A stretch of DNA of 64,000 bases. It comes from JAXMBN01 sp046349875. Lineage in GTDB: Bacteria > Planctomycetota > Planctomycetia > Pirellulales > Pirellulaceae. Below the pieces are notes generated by a model. It had not been told where the DNA came from. It saw only the letters and a list, made by a program, of their open reading frames with translations, and made no database searches. A program made the position numbers and the translations under genes. The stretch is taken from contig JAXMBN010000006.1 in NCBI GenBank assembly GCA_046349875.1, positions 124,001 through 188,000 on the forward strand, given 5' to 3'. Shown here one piece after another: positions 63,729 to 64,000 of the stretch (the stretch's first letter is position 1; the number at the start of each line of letters is the position of its first letter).

Positions 63729-64000
63729 CTAGTGTGAATGTCCGTGCGCATCGACAGGCGCGCCGGACTTGTTCTTGATGGCCATTTGAATTTGATGAGC
63801 CGAACGTAACGCAATGGTGTTGCCCTCGACCAAAGCACCATCGTTTTCGATGACGACATGCTGTGGATCGCGATGCCGTACATGAACGGGAATGCGTTCC
63901 AGCTTTTTCCCTTTGCGGCGAAACACAAACCATTCGGCTCCTTCTTTCACGACGGCGTCGACCGGCAGGACAAATTGGTTTTCCCAGACTTCCACGGGGA
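63729..64000 (-). CDS. Efflux RND adaptor (CusB/HlyD-like), C-terminal part
   Basis: The frame continues beyond the window end, so only the last 90 codons are visible. FVLPVDAVVKEGAEWFVFRRKG followed by KLERIPVHVRHRDPQHVVIENDGALVEGNTIAL is the membrane-proximal domain of periplasmic adaptor proteins of metal or drug RND pumps. The tail ends HGHSH, a His-rich end that suits metal export (Cu or Zn/Co). It faces the CphA-like gene convergently. Confidence 0.75.
   Translation of the reverse strand, partial: PVEVWENQFVLPVDAVVKEGAEWFVFRRKGKKLERIPVHVRHRDPQHVVIENDGALVEGNTIALRSAHQIQMAIKNKSGAPVDAHGHSH

Overview
The window reads as chromosome from a planctomycete, probably of the Pirellula/Rhodopirellula type. 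The evidence is family content: a cytochrome c/DUF1549/DUF1553 protein paired with DUF1501, a second DUF1501 protein, a DUF1559 prepilin-like protein with an H-x-G...ADGSVRF tail, Tat-exported Gfo/Idh/MocA oxidoreductases, a DUF1080-ThuA fusion, Ser/Thr kinases, and many short secreted proteins of unknown function. No rRNA, tRNA, CRISPR array, phage or insertion sequence was recognised. The genus is inference.

Layout. 1-2.9 kb: the tail of a TPR protein, then pyrH-frr. 2.9-6.7 kb: a secreted protein, a zinc-ribbon/GYF protein, a c-type cytochrome and ApbE. 6.8-10.9 kb: a VTC-domain/DUF4956/CotH operon with Gly-Pro-rich tracts. 11-13.8 kb: HD-GYP-PilZ, acylphosphatase, aldose epimerase. 14-18.7 kb: the PSCyt1-DUF1549-DUF1553/DUF1501 pair. 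19-24.4 kb: hypotheticals, a phosphopantetheinyl transferase, an oxidoreductase, a small lipoprotein and a DUF1559 protein. 24.7-31.5 kb: M32 carboxypeptidase, a sigma-70 factor, a GH10-like protein without catalytic glutamates, purC, a thioesterase and a double-ACT protein. 31.6-36 kb: a poorly characterised stretch with a 29-bp tandem repeat, an orphan 527-aa protein bracketed by related palindromes, and small hypotheticals. 36-43.2 kb: DUF1501, arginase, beta-helix protein, intradiol dioxygenase, M20D amidohydrolase and a family 2 glycosyltransferase. 43.4-46 kb: a protein kinase fused to a degenerate Hsp70-like domain. 46-53 kb: DUF1080-ThuA, a nucleotidyltransferase, CDF transporter, GT39-like membrane protein, amino acid permease and slyX followed by a 7-bp tandem repeat. 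53-58.3 kb: small secreted proteins and two OprP-like porins. 58.5-64 kb: icd, an oxidoreductase, a short cyanophycin-synthetase-like protein and the tail of an efflux adaptor.

Ten otherwise well-conserved genes carry reading-frame breaks. Most are single-base gains or losses, many in or next to short homopolymers, and correcting them restores family motifs in every case. One porin has an in-frame TGA. Damaged housekeeping genes such as icd make sequencing or assembly error more likely than gene decay. I therefore give the reconstructed full extents of these genes.

The features most worth following up are the kinase-Hsp70 fusion, the GH10-like pseudoenzyme, the palindromic repeat family around the 527-aa orphan, the VTC/DUF4956/CotH operon and the short CphA-like protein.
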